This document shows, in pieces, positions 14,617-22,876 of a stretch of DNA of 44,036 nt. A program made the translations under genes and the position numbers. Source of the stretch: an uncultured Oscillospiraceae bacterium (lineage in GTDB: Bacteria > Bacillota > Clostridia > Oscillospirales > Oscillospiraceae); contig CALXDZ010000038.1 in the NCBI GenBank assembly GCA_944387205.1, positions 1 to 44,036 of the forward strand, given 5' to 3'. A model generated the notes under the pieces. That model saw nothing but the letters and a program-made list of their open reading frames with translations, ran no database searches and was not told where the DNA came from. Each line of letters opens with the position of its first letter. The first letter of the stretch is position 1.

Positions 14617-15987
14617 ATGGAACTGGACGAAAAGCAGGAGGAAAAATATCGCCGCCTTACCGGCGATCCGGTGGAGGGCCTGGTGTGCCGTCTGGCGGTG
14701 CCCTCCATGGTCAGCATGCTGGTGACGGCCTTTTACAACATGGCCGACACCTTCTTCGTGGGGATGCTGCGCAACAACAGCGCCACCGGCGCCGTGGGCG
14801 TGGTGTTCTCCCTGATGGCCGTGATCCAGGCCGTAGGCTTCTTCTTCGGCCACGGCTCCGGCAACTTCATCTCCCGGACCCTGGGAGGCCATCACCCGGA
14901 GGAGGCGGGCCAGATGGCCGCCACCGGCTTTTTCTGCGCCCTGGCCACCGGCGGCGTCATCGCCGTGCTGGGCCTTTTGTTCCTGGACCCCCTGGCCCGG
15001 GCCCTGGGCTCCACGGAGACCATTTTGCCCTACGCCAGGGACTACATGCGCTTCATCCTCATCGGTGCGCCCTACATGACCGCCTCGCTGGTGCTCAACA
15101 ATCAGCTGCGCTTCCAGGGCAGCGCCGTCTACGGCATGGTGGGCATCGCCTCCGGCGCCGTGCTCAATATCGCCCTGGACCCCATCTTCATCTTCACTTT
15201 GGACATGGGCGTGGCCGGTGCGGCTCTGGCCACCATCCTCAGCCAGCTGGTGAGCTTCTGCCTGCTGCTGGTGGGCTGCACCCGGGGCGGCAACCTCCAC
15301 ATCCGCATCTCCAACGTGCGGCTGCAAAAGCGCTTCTTCCGGGAGATCCTCCGGGGCGGACTGCCCTCCCTGGCCCGGCAGGGCCTTTCCAGCGTGGCGG
15401 CCATCTGCCTCAACCACGCCGCCCAGCCCTACGGCGACGCCGCCATCGCCGCCATGAGCGTGGTCTCCCGGATCATGAACTTCGCCTCCTCCGCCCTCAT
15501 CGGCTTCGGCCAGGGATTCCAGCCCGTGTGCGGCTTCAACTACGGCGCCCAGCTCTATGGCCGGGTGCGCCGGGCCTTCTGGTTCTGCGTGAAGGTGTCC
15601 ACCGTGTGCCTGGTGGTCATCGCCGTGGCGGGAGCCTGCTTCTCCTCCCAGCTCATTGCTCTCTTCCGGGACGACCCGGTGGTGGTGGAGTACGGCACCA
15701 CGGCCCTGCGGCTCCAGTGGCTGTCCTTCCCCACGGTGGGCTTTGTGACCATGAGCAACATGATGCTCCAGACCATCGGCCGCACCCGGCCCGCCACCGT
15801 GCTGGCCATGGGGCGGCAGGGGCTGTTCTTCCTGCCCTTCATCCTGGTGCTGCCGGGCTTTTTGGGCATGCTGGGCGTCCAGCTGTCCCAGCCCCTGGCG
15901 GACCTGCTGACCTTCGTCATCGCCGTGCCCATCCAGCTCCACGTCCTGCGCCAGATGGCCCGGCTGCCGGAGGCGGAACGCCTGTAA
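14617..15987 (+). CDS. MATE family efflux transporter
   Basis: A 456-residue membrane protein, again with about 12 transmembrane helices. It belongs to the clostridial MATE branch marked by an N-terminal cytosolic piece (MELDEKQEEKYRRLTGDPV). Next come RLAVPSMVSMLVTAFYNMADTFFVG, then an F-x-GHGSGNFISR loop near residue 80 and GFGQGFQPVCGFNYGA near residue 300. AGGAGGTGATG precedes the ATG at 14617. The protein differs clearly from the upstream MATE, so this is not a recent duplication. Substrate unknown; drug, flavin or osmolyte export are all possible in the family. Confidence 0.92.
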   Translation: MELDEKQEEKYRRLTGDPVEGLVCRLAVPSMVSMLVTAFYNMADTFFVGMLRNNSATGAVGVVFSLMAVIQAVGFFFGHGSGNFISRTLGGHHPEEAGQMAATGFFCALATGGVIAVLGLLFLDPLARALGSTETILPYARDYMRFILIGAPYMTASLVLNNQLRFQGSAVYGMVGIASGAVLNIALDPIFIFTLDMGVAGAALATILSQLVSFCLLLVGCTRGGNLHIRISNVRLQKRFFREILRGGLPSLARQGLSSVAAICLNHAAQPYGDAAIAAMSVVSRIMNFASSALIGFGQGFQPVCGFNYGAQLYGRVRRAFWFCVKVSTVCLVVIAVAGACFSSQLIALFRDDPVVVEYGTTALRLQWLSFPTVGFVTMSNMMLQTIGRTRPATVLAMGRQGLFFLPFILVLPGFLGMLGVQLSQPLADLLTFVIAVPIQLHVLRQMARLPEAERL

Positions 15988-16000
15988 ACCGCATATAAGA

Positions 16001-16032
16001 AGGACGGACCCAAAAAGGGTCCGTCCTTTTTT
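16001..16032. terminator. Bidirectional terminator after the second MATE gene
   Basis: AGGACGGACCC (16001-16011), loop AAAAA, GGGTCCGTCCT (16017-16027) and T run. It also serves the convergent minus-strand gene ending at 16039. Confidence 0.9.
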
Positions 16033-16038
16033 GCGGGC

Positions 16039-17061
16039 TTATTTCCGGCGCTGGCTGAGCTTGCGCAGCTCCTCCAAAGCCTCGGCATACCGGCCGGCCT
16101 TGGCGGTGGGATTGCCCCGCAAAATCCGGTCGGAGCGGCGGTAGGCCTTGGCGGCGGCATCGGTCAGGCGCTGGCGGTAACGGCGGATGCGCTCCAGGGC
16201 CTGGGCGATCTCCTCCAGCTTCTCCGGAGCCTCGGCGGCGGTGTCGGAGACCTTCTCCATCTGCTGCCGGCACAGCTCCAGCTGGCCGCTGAGCTGGTCC
16301 AGCAATGCCACCTTCTTCTCCCGGCGGCTCTGGATGGCCTGGGCCAGGGCCTCCCGGCGGCGCAGCTTCCGCTGCTGGCTCTCCCGGGAAAGCTCCTCCA
16401 GCTTCTCCTCCAGCTCGCCCTTGGCCCGGGCAGCCTTCTCCAGTTTCTCCCGGACCTCCTCCTGGGCAAAGGTGGAGTAGACCTCCAGACGCTTTTGGAT
16501 ACGGCGGATGTCCTCGTTGCTCTCCGTGAGCTTTTCCAGCAGCTCCCGCAGATCCATGGCAGCGTTGAAGGACTGCACCGCGTCCACCGTCACCGCCACC
16601 GTCAGCACCAGAGCCGCAGGCTCCGCCAGAATGGCGGGCAGGGCCAGCACCAGGGCCTCAATGGGCGGGTGGATGCCCTTGACCAGCAGCACGGAGAAAA
16701 AGCCCCAGCCCAGGGAGCAGAACAAGCAGATGTGGCCGTTGAGGTTGAAGGGCTTGTCGCTGTAGTCCCAGTAGCGGACCTTGAAGAGGGCCTCCATGGC
16801 GGCGCCGGTGCAGTATTCCAGCACCGTGGCCGCCGCCATCCCCAGCAGGAAAATGAGGGGGATGCTGCCCCGCACCGGCAGGGTTGCCCACAGGATGATG
16901 ATAGCGCCGGAGCCGTAGATGGGCAGCAGGGGGCCGTGGAGAAAGCCCCGGTTGACCCACTGGTGCTTGCGCACGGAGACATAGCAGGACTCCCAGACCC
17001 AGCCCAAAAAACAGTAGAGGTAGAAAAACAAGAGCCATTGGCTCATGGCGTAGTGTTCCAT
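16039..17061 (-). CDS. CmpB-family (PF06541) membrane protein with a long coiled-coil tail
   Basis: A 340-residue protein in two parts. Residues 1-150 contain about four membrane segments. They carry the motifs of the family annotated as 'putative ABC transporter permease' (CmpB): FFYLYCFLGWVWESCY, NRGFLHGPLLPIYGSGA, EYCTGAAMEALFKVRYWDYSDKPFNLNGHICL. Residues 165-340 are an unusually long, charged helical tail (E/K/R/A/Q heptads) predicted to be coiled coil in the cytoplasm. No ATPase gene is nearby, so transport is not supported by context; a scaffold or envelope role is possible. The start at 17061 follows GGGCGG weakly. It may be cotranscribed with the CorC-like gene upstream (80-base gap). 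Confidence 0.8.
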   Translation of the reverse strand: MEHYAMSQWLLFFYLYCFLGWVWESCYVSVRKHQWVNRGFLHGPLLPIYGSGAIIILWATLPVRGSIPLIFLLGMAAATVLEYCTGAAMEALFKVRYWDYSDKPFNLNGHICLFCSLGWGFFSVLLVKGIHPPIEALVLALPAILAEPAALVLTVAVTVDAVQSFNAAMDLRELLEKLTESNEDIRRIQKRLEVYSTFAQEEVREKLEKAARAKGELEEKLEELSRESQQRKLRRREALAQAIQSRREKKVALLDQLSGQLELCRQQMEKVSDTAAEAPEKLEEIAQALERIRRYRQRLTDAAAKAYRRSDRILRGNPTAKAGRYAEALEELRKLSQRRK

Positions 17062-17141
17062 GGGACCGCCCTTTCACGCAAAAGATAGGGCCATCTTACC
17101 ACGGGGCGCACACAAGTGCAAGACGGCAGAGAGAAAAAGGC

Positions 17142-18398
17142 TCAGACCTCCGCTCCGGCCTCCTTGCACTCCATGGCCCGGATCTCCAGCACCCGGCGGT
17201 GGTCCACCCGGGTCACCGTCACCTCCAGGCCCTCCGCCCGGAAGCTGTCCCCGGCCTGGGGCAGGCGCTGGAGCTCCTCGGTGACCCAGCAGGAGACGGT
17301 GCTGGCGTCGCTGCCCAGGCGCAGGGAGAAGAGCTCGCAGAAATCGGAGAAGTCGGCGCCGCCGTCCACCAGGAAGCTGCCGTCGCTCTGGCGGCGGAAC
17401 TGCTCCACCACCTCGTCGTGCTCATCCCAGATCTCGCCCACCAGCTCCTCCACCACGTCCTCGATGGTCACCAGGCCCTCGGTGCCGCCGTACTCGTCCA
17501 CCACCACGGCCATGTGGGCCTTTTCGCTCTGGAAGGTGCGCAGCAGCTGGGCAAGGGGGGTGCTGGGAGTGGTGTAGAGGATGGGGCCGATGCTGTTTTT
17601 CAGCTCCGTCTGGCCCCGCCAGCGGGCGGCGTAGAAGTCCTTTTCGTGGATGACGCCCACGATGTCGTCAATGCTGCCCCGATACACCGGCAGACGGGAG
17701 TAGCCGCTGGCGGCAAAGACCTGGGCGGTCTCCTCCATGTCCGCGTCCTCGGGCACGGCGGCAATGTCCACCCGGGGGGTCAGGATATCCCCCACCTGGA
17801 GGTCGCCGAAGGTGATGGCGGAGCGGATCAGCTCTCCCTCGTGCTGATCAAGGCCCCCTTCGCTCTCCGCCTCGGAGACCATGGTGATCAGCTCCTCCTC
17901 GGTGATGCCCTCGCTGCCGCCCCGGCAGAAGAGGCGATTGAGCAGCTTCTTCCACTGGGCGTTGAGAAACGTCAAGGGGGTCATGATCACCATCAGCACC
18001 CGCAGCACGGGAGCGGAGAATCGGGCGAAGGCCTCCGGGGACTCCTTGGCCAGGCTCTTGGGGGAGATCTCGCCGAAAATGAGGATCACCAGCGTGATGA
18101 CCAGCGTGGCCACGGCGGGGCCCCGGGCCTCGTCCAGCAGCGAGATGAAGAGCACCGTGGAGACGGTGGTGGCGGCGTTGTTGACGATGTTGTTGCCGAT
18201 GAGCAGCGTGGAGAGCACGCTGTCATAGTCCTCCGCCAGACGCAGCAGAAACTCCGCCCGCCGGTCTCCCGCCTCAGCCTTGCTTTTGAGGCGGATGCGG
18301 TTGAGAGAGGTGAAAGCGGTCTCCGTGGCGGAGAAATAGGCCGAACAGGCCACCAGGATCAAAATGGCCACTACTTGGCTGATTTGACTACTGTCCAT
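17142..18398 (-). CDS. CNNM/CorC (HlyC) family membrane protein with CBS pair
   Basis: A 418-residue protein with the standard family layout: DUF21/CNNM transmembrane region (about 1-190, starting SAYFSATETAFTSLNRIRLKSKA), a CBS pair (about 205-330; VGDILTPRVDIAAVP, GYSRLPVYRGSIDDIVGVIHEKD), VVVDEYGGTEGLVTIEDVVEELVGEI, and a C-terminal CorC/HlyC transporter-associated domain. Relatives are linked to Mg2+/Co2+ efflux. Starts are possible at 18413 (GTG), 18410 and 18398 (ATG). The single AGGAG at 18413-18417 is too close for the first two and 14 bases from 18398, so the start is uncertain; 18398 gives the typical N-terminus. A strong promoter about 350 bases upstream implies a long leader. Confidence 0.92.
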   Translation of the reverse strand: MDSSQISQVVAILILVACSAYFSATETAFTSLNRIRLKSKAEAGDRRAEFLLRLAEDYDSVLSTLLIGNNIVNNAATTVSTVLFISLLDEARGPAVATLVITLVILIFGEISPKSLAKESPEAFARFSAPVLRVLMVIMTPLTFLNAQWKKLLNRLFCRGGSEGITEEELITMVSEAESEGGLDQHEGELIRSAITFGDLQVGDILTPRVDIAAVPEDADMEETAQVFAASGYSRLPVYRGSIDDIVGVIHEKDFYAARWRGQTELKNSIGPILYTTPSTPLAQLLRTFQSEKAHMAVVVDEYGGTEGLVTIEDVVEELVGEIWDEHDEVVEQFRRQSDGSFLVDGGADFSDFCELFSLRLGSDASTVSCWVTEELQRLPQAGDSFRAEGLEVTVTRVDHRRVLEIRAMECKEAGAEV

Positions 18399-18750
18399 GG
18401 GAAAAATCATCACTCCTAAAAATATTCAACTTCGTGCTCCGGTCCCCCAAAGCGCAGGAAAGGACAGCCCTATCCCTTTTGCGATAGAGCTGTCCTGTTG
18501 TCAGACCATATGTAAGGGTTGGATCGGGGAGGCTCCTCCACGGCTTGTGCACCACTTTCTTCCCAGCGGGGCCGGATTTCCACATAAAACTTCACGCGCC
18601 AAGAGCACACCACGAAAACGAGCAAAGACTGTGGCGCATGAAGTTTATGCGCATATGGGCCGTCCCAGCCCATGCGCTTTGATTTCATGGCCGTGCCGCT
18701 GAAAGCGGCACATGGCCAATTTTGCTATGCTTTTGCATAGCAAGATAGAT
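18399..18750 (-). promoter_or_regulatory. Long structured leader (or separate RNA) upstream of the CorC-like gene
   Basis: About 350 nt lie between the minus-strand promoter and the CorC-like gene, with no convincing gene. Reading the minus strand there are several near-perfect stems in a row: TTGCTATGC/GCATAGCAA (about 18718-18742), a GTGCCGCT/AGCGGCAC hairpin enclosed by GGCC arms (about 18690-18715), GCGCATGGGC with GCCCATATGCGC (about 18652-18680), and AAACTTCATGCGCC pairing with GGCGCGTGAAGTTT (13 of 14 positions). Near the gene, GGACAGC/GCTGTCC brackets 18465-18500 but has only a short U run. I cannot assign it to a known riboswitch class. A 72-codon reading frame here (18470-18688) is probably spurious. 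Confidence 0.45.
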
Positions 18751-18756
18751 GCTGGT

Positions 18757-18785
18757 ATCATATCACATTCCCGTGCCCAATACAA
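18757..18785 (-). promoter_or_regulatory. Minus-strand promoter upstream of the CorC leader
   Basis: TTGTAT (18780-18785), 17 bases, TATGAT (18757-18762) on the minus strand. Confidence 0.7.
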
Positions 18786-18828
18786 CGGCCCAGACCGCTA
18801 AAAAGCCGTTAAGGCCTGCCGAGGGTGC

Positions 18829-18863
18829 AAAAAAGGGGAGGACGCCTGTCAGGCGTCCTCCCC
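18829..18863 (-). terminator. Terminator of the phosphodiester glycosidase / SLH gene
   Basis: A 13-bp perfect stem GGGGAGGACGCCT / AGGCGTCCTCCCC with loop GAC (read on the minus strand), followed by six T. Confidence 0.95.
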
Positions 18864-18877
18864 GGGAAATGCGCTTC

Positions 18878-21874
18878 TCACATGAGGTTATAGAGGATCT
18901 TGGCCATCTGGCCCCGGCTGATGGGGTCGTTGGGCTTGAAGGACCCGTCGGTGTAGCCGCTGATGACCCCCTGAGCGTTGAGGGTGGAGATATAGAAGGA
19001 GGCGTAGGAGGGGATGGAGGCGGCATCGGTGAAGGTCAGAGCGGGGGCGGCGTAGCCCTTGGGCTGGGTCCGGCCGATCATGGCCGAGGCCTGGGCCCGG
19101 GAGATGGCGCTGTAGGGATTGAAGTAGAGCTTGCCGTCGCTGCCCACGGTGCCATTGATGATGCCCTCGGTGTAGAGGGCCTTGATGGCGGTCTGGGCAA
19201 AGTCTCCGATCTTGGCGCTGTCGGCAAAGGGCAGCGTCACATTAGCATACTGGCTGCCGTCCAGGCCCAGGTAGCGGTAGAGCATCACCGCGAACTCCTG
19301 GCGGGAGATGTTCTGGGTGGGACGGAAGGTGCCGTCGGTGTAGCCGGTGGTGATGCCGGAGGTGTAGAGGAAGTCCACATAGGTCTGGGCCCAGTAGCCC
19401 TGGGTGTCGGTGAAGGCAGAGGTGTGGCCGGCAGAGGCGGCGATGTCGATGGACTTCCGGGCCCGATTGCCGCTGGCATCCACGGCGGTGATGGTCAGCC
19501 GGTGGCCGGCGCCGTCGGCGGCGGGCACGGTGGCGGTCAGCTTGCCGCTGGAGGTGTCGTAGTTGAAGCTCAGGGCCTTGCCGTCATAGGTGACGGTGAC
19601 CTGGGCTTTGCTCAGCACCCCATCCACAGCATCGGAGACCGTGGCGGTCAGGGCCGTGCCGGAGAGGGAGGCGGTGATGGAGGGGGCGGCGGAGTCGATG
19701 ATGGTGCCGTAGGAGAGGACCATCTGGTCCAGGTACACGGTGCCGCTGCCGGTGCCGTCGATCTGCAGTCCGGTGATGGCAGTGGTGCCCTTGGGCAGCT
19801 CCACAGACACCTGCTGCCAGCCGGTGAAGTTCAGGTTCACCACGGCGGTGGTATTGGTGACCGCTGCAGAGCCGTCAGAGGAGGGAGCGGTGCTCTGGAT
19901 AGAGAGAAGGTTGCCGGAGCCGTCGCCGTAGACCCAGAAGTTCAGCCGGGTGTAGCTGGAGCGGACGGCGTAGTCCAGGGGCAGCGTGGCAGAGCCGGTG
20001 TAGGAGGCATCATAGGTGAGCTTGCCGGAGCCCAGGCCGAAGCGGACCAGGTCGCCGGTCTGGTTGAAGCTCAAAGCGGCGGCGTTGCCGGTGCGCTCGG
20101 AGAAGGAGGTCTCAAAGCTCTCCATGGTCTGGAGGGACAGAGTTCCCACCTTCACGGTGATGGAGGCGGAGCGGCCGCCGGCAGTGACGGTGATGGTGCC
20201 GGAGGCGCCGGGGGTGCCGGAGGCGGTGAAGTTGCCCTTGGCATCGATGGTGCCGATGTCGCCGGAGACGGTCCAGGTGAAGGCGCCGGCGTCGGAGGCC
20301 AGGGCCAGGTGGTTATAGATGGCCGAGGCGGAGAGGGCCACCGTCTCGCCGGGGGTCACGGACAGGGAGCTGATCTTGCCGGAGGCGTTGGAGATGGAGA
20401 TGCTGTCCGGCGTGGGGATGGCGTGGACCACAGCGGTGCCGGTGCGGCCGCCGGCAGTGGCGGTCACCGTGATGTCGCCGCCGGCGGCGGGGGTCACCAG
20501 GGTGTGGCCGTTGATGGTGCCGGCGGAGGCGGTGAGGGCAAAGTCAGCGGTCTCCATGGGGATATAGTTGGTATCCACGCCGGAGGCGGCGATGTTCACC
20601 GAGGACCCGGCCAGCACATACTGGTTGTCCGGGGAGACATACAGGTGGTCCAGCACGCCGGTGGGCTGGGCCGTGGCCACCAGGAACACATGGTTGGTCA
20701 CCGACCGCTCGCCGCCGTCAGAGGGCTTGTTGACCAGTGCGGCGGAGGTGGCGTCGGGCTGGGTGACGGAGAGGGTGGTGGACCCGCCGCCGTCCAGGCA
20801 CAGAGCCGTGACGCAGCCCAGCTCCACCATACGGCTGGCGATCTGGGTCATGGTGGCGCCGATGGAGTAGCCGCTGCGGCGGCCGTCGATGGTGTAGAAC
20901 ACCAGCGTGCCGTCCGCCTTCTGGCCAATGGCGGTGCGGGGGTTGGCGCCGCTGGGCAGGCCGGAGACCACGGAGCCGTTCTGCACCAGGGAGTACAGAG
21001 CGCCCACGGCGTACTGCACGCCGTTCCAGCTGCTGTCGGATGCGGTGGTGGAAATGGAGATCACCTGGCCCGGCGTCAGATTCCGCAGAGCGTCAGAGTA
21101 GTAGGCGTTGCTCTTGTTGTTGCAGGAAAGGACATACTTGCCCTGGGGCACGGAGGTGGCGGAGGTGGCCGCGATGACCTGGTCCACCATCAGCGTCAGC
21201 GTACCGCCCACACTGAGGCTGCCGTCCACCACAGAGCACACCACGTCCACGCCGGGCTCCGTGGAGCCGGTGTTGTGGCGGTCGTTGAAGTCATAGCTGT
21301 AAAGATAGATGCCGCCGTCGGAGACCCGGGCCTTATTCACGCCCGCCAGGGAGCGGATGATGGTCTCGCCGGCGGTGTTCTGGCCCAGGGTGGCAGAGAA
21401 CTTCAGCGTGGGCCGGCCCATAACAGCGGTGCCGTCGGCGCGGAAGCCGATGGCGTAGTACCCGCCGTCGCTGGAGCGGACTACGCCCTCAGTGATGACC
21501 AGGCCGATGGGCACGCCGTTGCCGGTGTTGTAGAAGTCACCGTTGATGCCCGCCACCACACGGTAGCCCTGGGCCTCCAGCTGCTTGGCCTGAGAGGAGA
21601 CGGTGGAGCGGGAGGTGATGATCCCGCCGTAGGTGACGATGGGGGTGACGAAGCTGTTGGGAGAGTATGTAACCACATTCTCCGTGCGCAGGTCCGAATA
21701 GGTGGTGGACCAGAACACATTGGTGCTCAGGACCGTGGACTGGCTGACCTCCTTGTTCACCTGGGTCAGGTCCTCACCCAGGGCCTCGGAGGCGGCGGCA
21801 CTGACCACAGATGCGGCGGTCAGTACCACAGCCATCAGCATAGCAGTACATCTTTGCAGGGTCTTTTTCTTCAT
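18878..21874 (-). CDS. Secreted phosphodiester glycosidase (NAGPA) domain protein with S-layer homology repeats
   Basis: A 998-residue exported protein. The ATG at 21874, after GGAGG, opens a signal peptide (MKKKTLQRCTAMLMAVVLTAASVVSAAA); longer readings upstream cross the promoter. Residues about 80-330 match the NAGPA / DUF2233 phosphodiester glycosidase fold: VAGINGDFYNTGNGVPIGLVI, GFRADGTAVMG, RTAIGQKADGTLVFYTIDGR and CLDGGGSTTLSV. That family removes sugar phosphodiester caps, and bacterial members act on the envelope. Residues 340-580 look like bacterial Ig-like repeats. A beta-sandwich carbohydrate-binding-like region (about 590-730) and another Ig-like module come next. Three SLH repeats at the C-terminus (about 815-998; FTDTQGYWAQ, FADSAKIGDF, FTDAASIPSY) tether it to the wall. 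Substrate unknown. Confidence 0.9.
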   Translation of the reverse strand: MKKKTLQRCTAMLMAVVLTAASVVSAAASEALGEDLTQVNKEVSQSTVLSTNVFWSTTYSDLRTENVVTYSPNSFVTPIVTYGGIITSRSTVSSQAKQLEAQGYRVVAGINGDFYNTGNGVPIGLVITEGVVRSSDGGYYAIGFRADGTAVMGRPTLKFSATLGQNTAGETIIRSLAGVNKARVSDGGIYLYSYDFNDRHNTGSTEPGVDVVCSVVDGSLSVGGTLTLMVDQVIAATSATSVPQGKYVLSCNNKSNAYYSDALRNLTPGQVISISTTASDSSWNGVQYAVGALYSLVQNGSVVSGLPSGANPRTAIGQKADGTLVFYTIDGRRSGYSIGATMTQIASRMVELGCVTALCLDGGGSTTLSVTQPDATSAALVNKPSDGGERSVTNHVFLVATAQPTGVLDHLYVSPDNQYVLAGSSVNIAASGVDTNYIPMETADFALTASAGTINGHTLVTPAAGGDITVTATAGGRTGTAVVHAIPTPDSISISNASGKISSLSVTPGETVALSASAIYNHLALASDAGAFTWTVSGDIGTIDAKGNFTASGTPGASGTITVTAGGRSASITVKVGTLSLQTMESFETSFSERTGNAAALSFNQTGDLVRFGLGSGKLTYDASYTGSATLPLDYAVRSSYTRLNFWVYGDGSGNLLSIQSTAPSSDGSAAVTNTTAVVNLNFTGWQQVSVELPKGTTAITGLQIDGTGSGTVYLDQMVLSYGTIIDSAAPSITASLSGTALTATVSDAVDGVLSKAQVTVTYDGKALSFNYDTSSGKLTATVPAADGAGHRLTITAVDASGNRARKSIDIAASAGHTSAFTDTQGYWAQTYVDFLYTSGITTGYTDGTFRPTQNISRQEFAVMLYRYLGLDGSQYANVTLPFADSAKIGDFAQTAIKALYTEGIINGTVGSDGKLYFNPYSAISRAQASAMIGRTQPKGYAAPALTFTDAASIPSYASFYISTLNAQGVISGYTDGSFKPNDPISRGQMAKILYNLM

Positions 21875-21919
21875 AGCGTTCCTCCGTGCGATCAAAAAGG
21901 TATACATAACACTTTTACC

Positions 21920-21948
21920 AGCATAGCACGCCCCGGCCAAAAAGTAAA
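21920..21948 (-). promoter_or_regulatory. Promoter of the phosphodiester glycosidase / SLH gene
   Basis: On the minus strand TTTACT (21943-21948), 17 bases ending TGC, TATGCT (21920-21925). About 40 nt of leader. Confidence 0.55.
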
Positions 21949-22152
21949 CGGCGGAGCGCAAATTTCGCGAAAAGAATTTTTGCCCGCCCTCCTCTGCCGG
22001 AGCTGCCCAGAAAATAGACGCAAACTTTTTCGGAAATGTTGCCCCTTTTCCCCATTTTTATGAAAAAAGTCCCGGAAGGGCTTGCGTTTTTCCCCAATTT
22101 ATGGGATGGTGTAGAAAACCCCCGCCGGGGAAACGACAGGAGGAGAGGCAAT

Positions 22153-22830
22153 ATGTTCTTTGGGGAAAAACGGGCCAAGGGCATCATTACCGGCAAGTCT
22201 CCCACCGGATACACCGTGGGGGAGGACGCCTTTGACCGCCCGGGAAAGCCCATGGTGCGGATCTGGCTGGACCACCTGCCGGAGGGCGGCAATCCCGGGG
22301 AGGACAAGCTGACCCTGGAGGTGGACCGGGACCTCTATGAGCGATTGGAGGTGGCCCGCCACGGCACGGTGGTGTGGCGGGGAAAGAAGCTGCTGCGCTT
22401 TGAGACCGAGGAAGGCCAGGGAGAGGCCCCCCTGCCGGATCAGGCAGAACCCGGCCGGTCCGAACCGTCTCAGGAGGGTACCGCAGAGGCCCCGGGGGAG
22501 ACCACGGCAGCAGACCAGACACAGACAGCGCCTCCGGCAGAGCCCGACTATGCCCCGCCGGCCATGGACTGCCCCTGGTGCGGCCGGGCCATGACGCTGT
22601 GGCACCTGGACGCGTCCCGGGGATCGCTAGTCCTGGAGCGGGACAAGCCCAGCGACGCCCCCTGGTCCCCCATGGAGGAGAGCGACTTCATCCCCCTCTC
22701 CGGCGGCTTTTTCGACAGCGGCCATGTGCTGGTGCGGGTGTGCGAGCACTGCCGCCGGGCGGTCATCGACTACGGCAGCGGCCAGTGCGACTATAACGAG
22801 CAGGTCCGCAAGTCCTTTCTCTTTCCCTAA
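22153..22830 (+). CDS. Zinc-ribbon protein, DUF6487-like C-terminus
   Basis: A 225-residue protein of unknown function in three parts. Residues 1-82 form a compact beta-rich module (GIITGKSPTGYTVGEDAFDRPGKP) without a recognised family. Residues 83-137 are a low-complexity E/P/A/T/Q linker. Residues 138-210 hold two CxxC knuckles (C140/C143 in CPWCGRAM; C197/C200 in CEHCRRAVIDYG), arranged like the DUF6487 family (CPxCGKEM ... CxxCKKIIIDYG) common in clostridia. The start at 22153 follows AGGAGGAGAGG; in-frame sequence upstream has no ribosome binding site. It is convergent with hemW across a shared terminator. Confidence 0.75.
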   Translation: MFFGEKRAKGIITGKSPTGYTVGEDAFDRPGKPMVRIWLDHLPEGGNPGEDKLTLEVDRDLYERLEVARHGTVVWRGKKLLRFETEEGQGEAPLPDQAEPGRSEPSQEGTAEAPGETTAADQTQTAPPAEPDYAPPAMDCPWCGRAMTLWHLDASRGSLVLERDKPSDAPWSPMEESDFIPLSGGFFDSGHVLVRVCEHCRRAVIDYGSGQCDYNEQVRKSFLFP

Positions 22831-22835
22831 GGCGC

Positions 22836-22868
22836 AAAAAGGGCCGCCCCTTCCGGGGCGGCCCCTTT
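22836..22868. terminator. Bidirectional terminator between the zinc-ribbon gene and hemW
   Basis: GGGCCGCCCC (22841-22850), loop TTCC, GGGGCGGCCC (22855-22864). Five A on the left give a U run for hemW; the plus side has CTTT. Confidence 0.85.
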
Positions 22869-22876
22869 GCTTTCTC

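Noticed and set aside
13109..15987. Two MATE genes as a recent tandem duplication
   Set aside because: Their sequences differ throughout and each has its own promoter and terminator.
18500..18560. GAGGCTCCT in the CorC leader, recalling the M-box Mg2+ riboswitch
   Set aside because: It is on the strand opposite to the gene and the other conserved M-box segments are missing.
18470..18688. 72-codon minus-strand reading frame in the CorC leader
   Set aside because: It has no ribosome site, runs through several perfect hairpins, and encodes no recognisable domain.
18749..22063. 1104-codon plus-strand reading frame
   Set aside because: It is a GC-rich shadow of the NAGPA/SLH gene on the other strand, with low-complexity Gly/Ala/His-rich sequence, no ribosome binding site and no domain.
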